NCBI GenBank assembly: GCA_045536155.1
Contig: JAZSMZ010000100.1
Location: forward strand, 1 to 39,902
Length of the DNA stretch: 39,902 nt
From: JAZQNC01 sp045536155
Lineage (GTDB): Bacteria > Bacillota > Clostridia > Oscillospirales > CAG-272
Direction of reading: 5' to 3'
A program made the translations under genes and the position numbers. Shown one piece after another: positions 30,160 to 37,752 of the stretch; positions within the stretch are counted from its first letter, which is position 1; every line of letters begins with the position of its first letter. The notes below the pieces were generated by a model that saw nothing but the letters and a program-made list of their open reading frames with translations, searched no databases and was not told where the DNA came from.

Positions 30160-31548
30160 TTATTTAATGTCGTCGTTATCGAAAATATCGCCGCATTCGG
30201 GACAGAACTTCGGCGGCATTGACCCGCTTTCAACTTCCCATCCGCACTTATCGCATTTATACTGTGGAACGCCTGCCGGCTTTCTGGCACCGCATTCGGC
30301 ACAGAATTTACCCTTGTTTACATTTCCGCAGGCACAAGTCCAACCATCCTCGGGTCTCTTTGCTCCGCATTCGGGGCAGAATTTGCCTGTCGCTTTTGTA
30401 CCGCAGGCACAAGTCCATGCGTTGCTATCTTTGGCTTCGGGCTTCTTTGCTCCGCACTCAGGGCAGAACTTTCCTGTTGCCAAAGCACCGCAGGAACATT
30501 TCCAACCATTGCTCTGAACGGCAGAATTCTGCTGAGACTGCTGTTGCTGACCCATAGCAAAGAAATTCTGCGCGTTCGTGCCGCCTGCATTCATTGCCAT
30601 ACCCATTCCCATAAAGCCGGTCATAGCACCCGCTTCATTGGATGCCGCCGCACGCATTGCGTCTGCCTGCGCGCCGACAAGTGTTGCACCTGCCATTGTG
30701 GGATCGCGGTACATTGCGGTCTTCTGTGCAGTTTTGAGCATTTCCTGATCTTCTTCGGTGAGAGTAGGCGGATTGATTGCCACCTTTACATCACCGATAC
30801 CACGCTCGCCCCATTCGGAGCCGAGCTCATCGTTGAGATACTTTTCAAGCTCATTTGTATGTGCGGGAATCTGATTCGGACGGAGCTCCAGCTCGGAAAG
30901 TCTTGCAAGAGCCGGTCCGAGAGCGCTGACAAACTCGGTCTTCATTGTGTCGCGCAGCTCATCCTTGCTGTAAGAATGAGCAACGTTGCCCGTTACATTA
31001 GTGTAAAGCTTTATCGGGTCGGTTACACGGAAGGTATATGTACCGTTGCAGCGGAGAGAGACATCGACATCGAAGTTGATGCGCGAATCGACAACACGGA
31101 AGGAGATGGGTGTAGCTGTACCGAACTTATTGTCAAGAATCTCTTTGGTATTGAAGTAGTATACACGCTGATCCTTTCCGGTATCTCCGCCGTATGTAAA
31201 ACGCTTGCCAATTGCTTTAAAGCTTTCGAGAATACTCTTTCCCAAACTTCCTGCGAATATTGACGGCTCGCTCGAGCTGTTGTACGTATATTCGCCGCTT
31301 TCAGCGCAAAGCTCAACTACCTTGCCCTGCTCAACGATGATCATGCACTGTCCGTCTGCAACAGCGATGCCCGAACCGTTGGAGATGATATTGTCTTCGC
31401 CCTTTGTGTTCGAGGAACGTCCGCTTACTCTCTTCTGTCCCTTTACCACCAAAGTATCGTTTGCTATAGAATCACAATAGAAAAATTCCTTCCACTGGTC
31501 TGCCAATACTCCTCCGGCAGCCCCTGCAATTGCTTTAATAAGTCCCAT
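30160..31548 (-). CDS. SPFH-domain protein with four C-terminal zinc ribbons (YdjI-like)
   Basis: 462 aa. Begins MGLIKAIAGAAGGVLADQWK followed by EFFYCDSI, the standard start of YdjI/virion-core-like SPFH proteins; the SPFH/Band-7 region covers about 35-270 (GSGIAVADGQCMIIVEQGKV, VSLRCNGTYTFRVTDPIKLY, ALARLSELELRPNQIPAHTN). An Ala/Met/Gln-rich linker precedes four zinc ribbons: WKCSCGALATGKFCPECGAK, WTCACGTKATGKFCPECGAK, WTCACGNVNKGKFCAECGAR, and YKCDKCGWEVE...KFCPECGDIF. SPFH proteins form membrane-associated oligomers or microdomains. In B. subtilis YdjI is recruited by YdjG-YdjH next to PspA. Strong start (AGCGAGGTAAAT). Confidence 0.9.
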   Translation of the reverse strand: MGLIKAIAGAAGGVLADQWKEFFYCDSIANDTLVVKGQKRVSGRSSNTKGEDNIISNGSGIAVADGQCMIIVEQGKVVELCAESGEYTYNSSSEPSIFAGSLGKSILESFKAIGKRFTYGGDTGKDQRVYYFNTKEILDNKFGTATPISFRVVDSRINFDVDVSLRCNGTYTFRVTDPIKLYTNVTGNVAHSYSKDELRDTMKTEFVSALGPALARLSELELRPNQIPAHTNELEKYLNDELGSEWGERGIGDVKVAINPPTLTEEDQEMLKTAQKTAMYRDPTMAGATLVGAQADAMRAAASNEAGAMTGFMGMGMAMNAGGTNAQNFFAMGQQQQSQQNSAVQSNGWKCSCGALATGKFCPECGAKKPEAKDSNAWTCACGTKATGKFCPECGAKRPEDGWTCACGNVNKGKFCAECGARKPAGVPQYKCDKCGWEVESGSMPPKFCPECGDIFDNDDIK

Positions 31549-31580
31549 ATTTACCTCGCTAAATCTTTATTTCTGATAGT

Positions 31581-32063
31581 TTAGTCTGTTTTGCACTCTG
31601 CGAGCATTTCATTAAGAGCGCGCACAAATTCATGATAACCCTTCGGGAAATTGGCGGATCCGTCGGCACTGATCTTTTGACCGTTATTCACGCTCGCTGT
31701 GAAGTTGAACATAGTTCCGTCCAGTACATTCTTCGGATGCTTGCCGTGAAATCCGTCCCAACTGATAACTCCGCACAAGTTCATCAGATCAATGAATGTC
31801 TGAGTGTCGCAAGATGCGCTTTGTTCGGGAATAAGATCTGTTTTCTCACCCGAAAACACTTCGCGGTAACGCTCGATCTCCACCCTGCCCGCTTCGTTGG
31901 AGATTTCGTATACATAGCTGCCGCGCATAGTATGCAAAGTAAGTGTCACCGTTTCAAAAGAGGTAACTGTTTTTCCGGCGGCTTTTGCGCATCCGAATAT
32001 TCCCAATAATGTCGTTAGTATCATGGAGATTATCAGTATCCGTTTTTTATGCCCAAGGGTCAT
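31581..32063 (-). CDS. Small predicted lipoprotein
   Basis: 160 aa from MTLGHKKRILIISMILTTLL with lipobox GIFGC (Cys about 24). The mature part is a small beta domain (TVTSFETVTLTLHTMRGSYV, YEISNEAGRVEIERYREVFS) with two further Cys (SCDTQTFIDLMNLCG) that may form a disulfide. Its pattern, including KISADGSANFPKGYHEFVRA, resembles the middle part of the neighbouring 32657 protein (MYSFKAKISDGKVGCEMKWRD, SFVADGSFMKKLHEIVIK), so both may share a fold. Start overlaps the preceding gene by 17 bp. Unknown function. Confidence 0.72.
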   Translation of the reverse strand: MTLGHKKRILIISMILTTLLGIFGCAKAAGKTVTSFETVTLTLHTMRGSYVYEISNEAGRVEIERYREVFSGEKTDLIPEQSASCDTQTFIDLMNLCGVISWDGFHGKHPKNVLDGTMFNFTASVNNGQKISADGSANFPKGYHEFVRALNEMLAECKTD

Positions 32064-32622
32064 CTTCTTTTGCCTTGCGAATTCCCACCATGAGGAACTG
32101 CTCCCACAAGAACCACTTTCCGTCGCCTCTTCTGCGCAAAACGATTTCGCGTGCATTATCTGCTCCGCCGCTCTTTATAAACAGCTTTTTATACCCTTCG
32201 TTTGCATCCGAATAAGGATTGGTTTCGATTGTGATGCTGAAGGGAGTGTCCGGAGTATAGTTGTTTTCGGGTACGGCACCCTTGAAATATGAAAAGGGAA
32301 CGTGATGTCCGTCGCGGAAGCGGTCATCAAGGAAGGAAATTGTCTGGTTGCTTAGCGGACTGGGACCGCTTAAATAGTTGAGCATCTCAATACCGATATT
32401 TTTGTCTGCCGCGTAAACGCAAAGTGCGCAAACGGTCAGAGCCGCAGTCTGAAAAGGTGTATCGAGAGCTGCCTCCGGCAATGCCTGAAGATCGGCAAGA
32501 CTTTCTGGAAGCGCTGTAAAAGTAAAGGTCTCTTTTTTCTGGGTAAGCGAATTCACCGCTCCGTTTGCTGTTGCTTTAAGTGCATCGTTAACACCTTTTT
32601 TTAGCTTATCAAAAATTGACAT
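32047..32622 (-). CDS. DUF6935-like protein
   Basis: 191 aa from MSIFDKLKKGVNDALKATAN (GGAGGGTAATGAT upstream). The body PESLADLQALPEAALDTPFQ, TAALTVCALCVYAADKNIGI, EMLNYLSGPSPLSNQTISFL, HHVPFSYFKGAVPENNYTPD, then EIVLRRRGDGKWFLWEQFLM follows a conserved Firmicute family that I recall as DUF6935. It has an amphipathic N-terminal helix but no signal peptide, so likely cytoplasmic and possibly membrane-peripheral. Its Trp-rich end (WFLWEQF) is typical. Function unknown. Co-directional within the cluster, 34 bp after the 32657 gene. Confidence 0.7.
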   Translation of the reverse strand: MSIFDKLKKGVNDALKATANGAVNSLTQKKETFTFTALPESLADLQALPEAALDTPFQTAALTVCALCVYAADKNIGIEMLNYLSGPSPLSNQTISFLDDRFRDGHHVPFSYFKGAVPENNYTPDTPFSITIETNPYSDANEGYKKLFIKSGGADNAREIVLRRRGDGKWFLWEQFLMVGIRKAKEDDPWA

Positions 32623-32656
32623 ATCATTACCCTCCAAAATTAATTGTTGTTTATTT

Positions 32657-33208
32657 TTATTTCCATTCGTTGAACAGATCAAACACCGCTTTCATCGCAT
32701 CGAGCGTCAGAAATACGTGCTGATTGTTGTATGCGTATATTGACTCCGACGATGCATAACTGACATTGAGATAAGCACCGTACATATCGGGAAGTCCGCT
32801 GACAGAACAGCTGTATCCGTTATGCTGAGCCAGATCGTGTTTAATTACAATTTCATGAAGCTTTTTCATAAAACTGCCGTCGGCAACAAAGGAACGACTG
32901 TCTCCGTTTCCAAAGCGATCGCGCCATTTCATTTCGCAACCGACTTTGCCGTCTGAAATTTTGGCTTTGAAGCTGTACATTCCTTTCGCCAGATCGCCCG
33001 TATCGCCGAGAGCAAACAGCGAATAGGTCATGCAAAATTCTGTAACGTCGGTCGATTCGATCACTTTAGGAGCATCCTCGCCGCTGTTATAGTGCCTCAC
33101 ACCGCCGTCTATTACATCGCTTGGCCTTTTATCGCGGCGCTTTGCCGAGGCTATCAATATCGCACCGGCAATTCCCAAAATGCCGGCACCGACAATAAAC
33201 CATTTCAC
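32657..33208 (-). CDS. Single-pass membrane protein of the cluster
   Basis: 183 aa. I place the start at GTG 33208 because AAAGGAGGCGGAGAG lies immediately upstream; the ATG at 33241 would overlap the preceding gene and lacks a site. The product begins VKWFIVGAGILGIAGAILIA (TM anchor, about 4-22), then a positively charged stop (KRRDKR) and an extracytoplasmic or cytoplasmic domain: TEFCMTYSLFALGDTGDLAK, MYSFKAKISDGKVGCEMKWR, DRFGNGDSRSFVADGSFMKK. This resembles the small lipoprotein at 31581-32063. Family not recognised. Confidence 0.72.
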   Translation of the reverse strand: MKWFIVGAGILGIAGAILIASAKRRDKRPSDVIDGGVRHYNSGEDAPKVIESTDVTEFCMTYSLFALGDTGDLAKGMYSFKAKISDGKVGCEMKWRDRFGNGDSRSFVADGSFMKKLHEIVIKHDLAQHNGYSCSVSGLPDMYGAYLNVSYASSESIYAYNNQHVFLTLDAMKAVFDLFNEWK

Positions 33209-33237
33209 CTCTCCGCCTCCTTTATTTTTACCGTTGG

Positions 33238-35961
33238 TCACTTCTTTTTCTTCGCAATAACGACAACCAAAACGACTATGAATATCAGTGCTACAGCAAT
33301 TGCCGAAATCGAAACGATCATGAGCGTCTTTCCGCTGTCGCCAGTATTATCGCCCGTATCATTGCCGGTATCATCGGTGCTTACATTGCTGTCTGTTTTT
33401 TCTTCAGCAGTCGTTTCTTCGGTGCTCTCTTCTTCGGTAATTTCTTCGGAAATTTCTTCGGTATCCGTGTCTACCTTGCCGCCGCGTGTATATTCGCAAA
33501 CGGTACACGTGTTGTTTTCATCAAAATCATGTTCACCCTTGACATCGGTTATCACGATCTTGCAATCTCTTACGGTGCACACCTTCCAGTGCTCGTTTTT
33601 GTCATATTTCCACTTCGATTCGGTGTGTCCGTTTGCGGCTATTACGAGCGAATTCTTGTCATCAATCGGCTCTTTGCCCTTGGAATCTGCAAATATACCG
33701 CCGCATCCGTTGCAAACATAATGCTCTTTTTTGCCCTCGGTATCGCAGGTGGGTTTTACCTCTTTAACTTTGACAATATCGTGCTTATGCTCGGATGCGG
33801 GCTTGATTACATATCCGCAGACGGTGCAATCCTGCGATTTTTCGCTTGTCGGCTCGGGACCGGGAGTGTGAGGTGTTATCTCGCTTTGCTCTTTGCATCC
33901 CTTAACGGTACATTCCTTGGCATGACCGTCTTTTGATGTATATTCCCAGCTTTCGCTCCATACGTGATCGCCCAGCTTACCGTATTCTTTTCCGCAAACT
34001 TCGCACTCTGCCTTATTCTTGCAGTCGGCACTTCCGCCCGTATGAGCGGCAACCTTTTCGTTTGTGCCGCAAACGGTGCAAATGCGTGCGTGGCCGCTTT
34101 CGTCAACATATACCGCTTTTTTGCCGTATTTGTGCTCTGCGAGGTCGCCATATGATTTGCCGCACACTTCACACACTGCAAGATCGGCACAGGTTGCCTT
34201 GCCGCCCTTATGATCCACAGTTGCGTTAACGCCCCATGTATCAATAGAGCTTATTTCCTTTGAACCCTTTGCGTCTTCATAATTCTTTCCGCATTCATCA
34301 CAGTGATAATATGCTTCCTTGCCCTCGGTGGCACATGTAGCTTTTACCTCTGCCACCTTTTTGAGAGTGCAAACGTGAACATCCTCTGGAAGAGTAAAGC
34401 TATACCAGATGGTGGCATAAGTATCGTACACTTCCTCGACAGTTGCCGTCTTGCCGTTGATCTTTGCATTTATCTTATATGCATCGTTTTCGGCATCATA
34501 CTCGAATGTGAATCCCTGCTTTGTGTTGAGGAAAATTATTGCCGAGTATGTATTTCCGCCTTTAAATTTGTCAACGCCGGGCACCATGATCTCGTAGGTA
34601 GTATCGTTATACCACTGAACACCATTTTGAGCATGTTCGATATATGATGAAGTGTCGAGGACATACGTTGTATCGCCAAGTGTTACATCATAGTCGGGAT
34701 AGCTGCCCGATTTGGGCTCTTCAAGATCAGTTACAGATACCTTATCTACTTCGGTCGAATCGGTCTTTCTGAATTTATAGGTTATCGTTATCATGTCATC
34801 GCCCATTGTCGATTTATGTACTTCGGCGCTCTTTCCGTTGACTGTTGCGGTAACCATGGGATATCCGTATTCGGTAGTCTTGAAAATATAAGGTTCAACA
34901 GCTTCAAGCGTTATCTCGATCGTGTATGCGGTTGACGGTTCGAAAACGCTCTCATTTCTTCTCATCAAATTGTCGTTGCTGTCAAGCCATCCTACGCCGT
35001 AGGCATAAAACACGTTACTTATCGAATATCTCTGGTAAGTAGAATCAGCACACTCAATGTAATATTTCGGTTCTTCACCGGTTTTGGGCTCTGTAACATC
35101 AATTATCGCAACTTCGGTGATCTGCCTCGACGCTTTGCACACAAATTTTGCAGCCACAACGATTCTGTTCGCGGCAGTTCCTTTTTCATTGTCGGGCAAA
35201 ACTGTTGCTGTTTTGCCGTTTATCGTTGCCTTCACTGCTGTGAAAGGATATCCGGGCGATGCAAGTATATGGTTTGTATCTACCGCGAATTCACAGCCGT
35301 ACCTGGGAACAAGGATAAAATGCACCGTATACGTTTTGCCCTCGACAAATTTTTCGTGGACGCCCATTTCTCTTGATCCGTCATACCAACCGACTGACGC
35401 AACATATGCATTTTTATTGTCCGGAACACCGTAAAAGTACGGCTCATCGTCTGCATAAGGTTCAACCACTTCGGTAATATTGACGCTGTTTACAAGAGTA
35501 ATCGTTTTGGGAAATGTATAGAGAATGTCCAGATATTTCTCGGTATCCATGCCGTATACGGCACAGACGTACGCCGGATTACCGTTGACAGTAGCGGTAA
35601 CAGTTGTGCCGCCGTTTTTTGTATTGAACATGTATGAAGATGAGCTTGTTTTAATTCTTATTTCAACGGTATATTCGGCTCCGCTTTCAAAAGCTCTGCT
35701 GCTTGATATCGGATTCTGACGGTTGGTATAATGGCTCATATACCAATTAACGCTTACAACCTCATATCTCGCATCCGTCTCAACGGCGCTCGTATCGGGG
35801 TACTGTCCTGCCGCCGGCACATCAATGCCACTGATCTCTACGTTTTCTATGTACTTCATACGGTCCTTTGCTGCATAGCTTGATACCGTGAGCATACCCA
35901 ACATCATGACAAGGCAAAGAGCCGCAATCATAATGCGGAAACGAAGATTGTTGTGTTTCAT
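33238..35961 (-). CDS. Large secreted repeat protein with C-terminal membrane anchor
   Basis: 907 aa from MKHNNLRFRIMIAALCLVMM (signal peptide, about 1-32; ribosome site GGGAGGATTTCAGAA). About residues 37-525 hold four ~120-residue repeats, each opening with a V-x-I/V-x-x-VxEPxxGxxPxY phrase (VEPYADDEPYF, VTEPKTGEEPKY, LEEPKSGSYPDY) and carrying a VTATVNGKxAxV strand. Residues ~525-820 carry Cys-pair domains (YYHCDECGKNYEDAKG, CEVCGKEYGKLGDH, CTVCGYVIKPASEHKHDIVK). A Glu/Thr/Asp linker and TM helix (MIVSISAIAVALIFIVVLVV) end in KKKK. No LPXTG. First gene of the cluster, divergent from the LuxR-type gene; its Cys modules and tail match the 1270-aa protein. Confidence 0.87.
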   Translation of the reverse strand: MKHNNLRFRIMIAALCLVMMLGMLTVSSYAAKDRMKYIENVEISGIDVPAAGQYPDTSAVETDARYEVVSVNWYMSHYTNRQNPISSSRAFESGAEYTVEIRIKTSSSSYMFNTKNGGTTVTATVNGNPAYVCAVYGMDTEKYLDILYTFPKTITLVNSVNITEVVEPYADDEPYFYGVPDNKNAYVASVGWYDGSREMGVHEKFVEGKTYTVHFILVPRYGCEFAVDTNHILASPGYPFTAVKATINGKTATVLPDNEKGTAANRIVVAAKFVCKASRQITEVAIIDVTEPKTGEEPKYYIECADSTYQRYSISNVFYAYGVGWLDSNDNLMRRNESVFEPSTAYTIEITLEAVEPYIFKTTEYGYPMVTATVNGKSAEVHKSTMGDDMITITYKFRKTDSTEVDKVSVTDLEEPKSGSYPDYDVTLGDTTYVLDTSSYIEHAQNGVQWYNDTTYEIMVPGVDKFKGGNTYSAIIFLNTKQGFTFEYDAENDAYKINAKINGKTATVEEVYDTYATIWYSFTLPEDVHVCTLKKVAEVKATCATEGKEAYYHCDECGKNYEDAKGSKEISSIDTWGVNATVDHKGGKATCADLAVCEVCGKSYGDLAEHKYGKKAVYVDESGHARICTVCGTNEKVAAHTGGSADCKNKAECEVCGKEYGKLGDHVWSESWEYTSKDGHAKECTVKGCKEQSEITPHTPGPEPTSEKSQDCTVCGYVIKPASEHKHDIVKVKEVKPTCDTEGKKEHYVCNGCGGIFADSKGKEPIDDKNSLVIAANGHTESKWKYDKNEHWKVCTVRDCKIVITDVKGEHDFDENNTCTVCEYTRGGKVDTDTEEISEEITEEESTEETTAEEKTDSNVSTDDTGNDTGDNTGDSGKTLMIVSISAIAVALIFIVVLVVVIAKKKK

Positions 35962-36026
35962 TTCTGAAATCCTCCCGTAATGTAATTTCAATGTCAATTA
36001 GTTCAATCCGTTATTTTGCTAAATCA

Positions 36027-36055
36027 TTGACTATTCTGACATTTTGTGATAACAT
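36027..36055 (+). promoter_or_regulatory. Promoter of the membrane LuxR-type gene
   Basis: TTGACT (36027-36032), 17-bp spacer, TAACAT (36050-36055). This gives a ~130-nt leader containing the dyad. Confidence 0.55.
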
Positions 36056-36082
36056 ATATTATGTATTAATTGTATTTTATAT

Positions 36083-36116
36083 ATTATATTATAATACTCT
36101 CCCCACCCTTTGTCCC
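36083..36116 (-). promoter_or_regulatory. Candidate promoter of the 13-gene cluster
   Basis: Minus strand TATAAT (36093-36088; a second one overlaps at 36088-36083) with a poor -35, GGGACA (36116-36111), at 17 bp. The weak -35 overlaps the dyad at 36115-36133, as in activator-dependent promoters. Predicted transcript start near 36081, leader ~120 nt. Confidence 0.5.
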
Positions 36117-36133
36117 CATACCAAAAGTATGGG
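36115..36133. promoter_or_regulatory. Dyad CCCATAC-N5-GTATGGG, candidate operator
   Basis: Perfect 7-bp inverted repeat with 5-bp centre, mid-point 36124, i.e. about -43 from the predicted start of the cluster transcript. It also lies in the leader of the divergent regulator gene. LuxR-type proteins bind such dyads as dimers. Confidence 0.55.
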
Positions 36134-36192
36134 ATAGTATATTTTTTTCGAAATACATAAAATAAAAAAACGCTTTCATCAACAGGAAAGCT

Positions 36193-37323
36193 GTGGTAGT
36201 AATAATGAAAAGATTTTTATCAACTCTATCCTTGCTGATATTATCGATACTGTGTTTATCCGGCTGCTCGGGTATAGGCAACGAGAAAGCAAGTTTGTCT
36301 ATTGTTTACGCCTCGGCCGCAGTAATTTCGATGATACTTCTGATTGCCTACATATGCATTGTTCCAAAGAAAAATTTCTGGTATATCATCCTCTTTTCTT
36401 CGGTATTTGTGGTCAATATCGGATACACCATTCTGGCTGTTTCGGCCAATCTTGAAATGGCCCTTTGGGCAAACCGTATTTCATATCTCGGATCGGTCTT
36501 TTTGCCCTTGGCGATGCTGATGATCATTGTAAACGTGACGAACACACCGTATAAAAACATTTTGCCGAAGATTTTATTTGCCCTTGCCATTGTAATTTTT
36601 CTGATCGCCGCAAGCCCCGGAATACTGCCCATTTACTACAAAGAAGTATCTTTTAAAGTGGTAAACGGCGTTTCAACTCTTGTCAAGCTTTACGGCCCGC
36701 TTCATCCGCTGTATTTGATTTATCTTGTCGGCTATTTTGTCTCTATGGTAACGGTCATCGTCCGTGCGCAAATAAAGAAGATCATCGACACTACCTCCCA
36801 CGCTGTAATACTTGCCATCGCGGTATTTGTAAATATCGGCGTGTGGTTTATCGAGCAAATATCCGATATAGATTTCGAATTTTTATCTGTATCGTATATC
36901 ATCAGCGAGCTGTTTTTGTTGGGCGTGCATCATATAATGACAGAAAACCAGCGGCTTCGCAACATTGTAAAGCAGGTTGAAACGCTCAACACAGCAGGTG
37001 AAGATGATATAAACTCTGTCGACACGATGCTGACTCAACCCATCGCAACAGAAGGCTTTTCGCCGGAACGGATCGAGATATTCATTAAAGGAATAGATAT
37101 GCTTACTCCAACAGAAAGAGCCGTTTACGACGCATACATAGCCAGAGTTACAACAAAAGAGATAATGGCAAATCTCAACATAAAAGAAAGCACACTCAAA
37201 TATCACAACCGCAACATCTACGGCAAGCTTGGTGTATCGACCCGAAAAGAGCTTCTGGAATTGCATAAGCACATCAACTCGGTTAAGGCAAAGCTGGACG
37301 TAATGGATGTTTCCAATGGATAA
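36193..37323 (+). CDS. Membrane-bound LuxR-type transcription regulator
   Basis: 376 aa from GTG 36193 (AGGAAAG 3-6 nt upstream; an ATG follows at 36205). The N-terminal ~255 residues hold a cleavable-looking or first TM segment (STLSLLILSILCLSGCSG) and about seven more hydrophobic helices, laid out like the N-terminal 7TM sensor of some histidine kinases (SIVYASAAVISMILLIAYIC, FLPLAMLMIIVNVT, YLIYLVGYFVSMVTVIV). There is no kinase domain. After a linker the C-terminus (about 300-365) is a LuxR HTH: LTPTERAVYDAYIARVTTKE, IMANLNIKESTLKYHNRNIY, GKLGVSTRKELLEL. It is divergent from the 13-gene cluster and probably senses a membrane or extracellular cue and controls it directly. Confidence 0.85.
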   Translation: MVVIMKRFLSTLSLLILSILCLSGCSGIGNEKASLSIVYASAAVISMILLIAYICIVPKKNFWYIILFSSVFVVNIGYTILAVSANLEMALWANRISYLGSVFLPLAMLMIIVNVTNTPYKNILPKILFALAIVIFLIAASPGILPIYYKEVSFKVVNGVSTLVKLYGPLHPLYLIYLVGYFVSMVTVIVRAQIKKIIDTTSHAVILAIAVFVNIGVWFIEQISDIDFEFLSVSYIISELFLLGVHHIMTENQRLRNIVKQVETLNTAGEDDINSVDTMLTQPIATEGFSPERIEIFIKGIDMLTPTERAVYDAYIARVTTKEIMANLNIKESTLKYHNRNIYGKLGVSTRKELLELHKHINSVKAKLDVMDVSNG

Positions 37324-37330
37324 TAACGCA

Positions 37331-37362
37331 AAAAGGGATATGCATTCACGCATATCCCTTTT
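37331..37362 (+). terminator. Terminator of the LuxR-type gene
   Basis: AAAAGGGATATGC (37331-37343), loop ATTCAC, complement at 37350-37362. Confidence 0.8.
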
Positions 37363-37377
37363 CATCGTCATAACGTC

Positions 37378-37409
37378 AAAAAGATGGTACTGCGGTACCA
37401 TCTTTTTTT
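37378..37409 (+). terminator. Second terminator hairpin
   Basis: AAAAAGATGGTAC (37378-37390), loop TGCG, GTACCATCTTTTT (37395-37407). A-rich and T-rich flanks allow either direction. Confidence 0.7.
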
Positions 37410-37446
37410 ATCAAATATATATCGTTAAAGAAAATATATCATTAAA

Positions 37447-37475
37447 GCAAAAAGGGCTTGCCGATCGGCAAGCCC
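37447..37475 (-). terminator. Terminator of the hydrogenase operon
   Basis: GGGCTTGCC-GATC-GGCAAGCCC (37454-37475); on the minus strand the stem is followed by TTTTTGC. It is 13 bp past the ferredoxin stop. Confidence 0.85.
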
Positions 37476-37488
37476 TGATTTTGTTTTA

Positions 37489-37752
37489 TCAGCCCTCGAT
37501 AGCGCCGAGAACTTTTTCCTTGAAAAAGTCTCGTGCGGTATTTGCGGGGATGTTGTACTTTTCGCCGTTAACGGCAACCGATACACCGGGATTAGAGCAC
37601 ATCTTCATGCAAAAGGTTGCGCGGAGCTCAACTTTGTCATGAACGTTGTACTCTTCGATGAGGTGCTGGAAGGTTGCAACGACGTTCTGTGCGCCCTTAA
37701 TGTGGCAAGCGCTGCCGATACATACGCTCAGTTCAATCATCTTGTCCACCAT
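37489..37752 (-). CDS. Thioredoxin-like [2Fe-2S] ferredoxin of the hydrogenase operon
   Basis: 87 aa. The fold and four Cys match the C-terminal part of NuoE/HydC-type subunits: ELSVCIGSACHIKGAQNVV (Cys11, Cys16) and ATFCMKMCSNPGVSVAVNGE (Cys48, Cys52), the ligands of one [2Fe-2S] cluster. It lacks the N-terminal helical part of full HydC/NuoE (about 160 aa). The start ATG at 37752 overlaps the hydA stop by one base (TAATG). A later in-frame ATG (37740) is possible. It probably passes electrons to or from HydA or is an accessory small subunit. Followed by a strong terminator, so it ends the operon. Confidence 0.85.
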   Translation of the reverse strand: MVDKMIELSVCIGSACHIKGAQNVVATFQHLIEEYNVHDKVELRATFCMKMCSNPGVSVAVNGEKYNIPANTARDFFKEKVLGAIEG

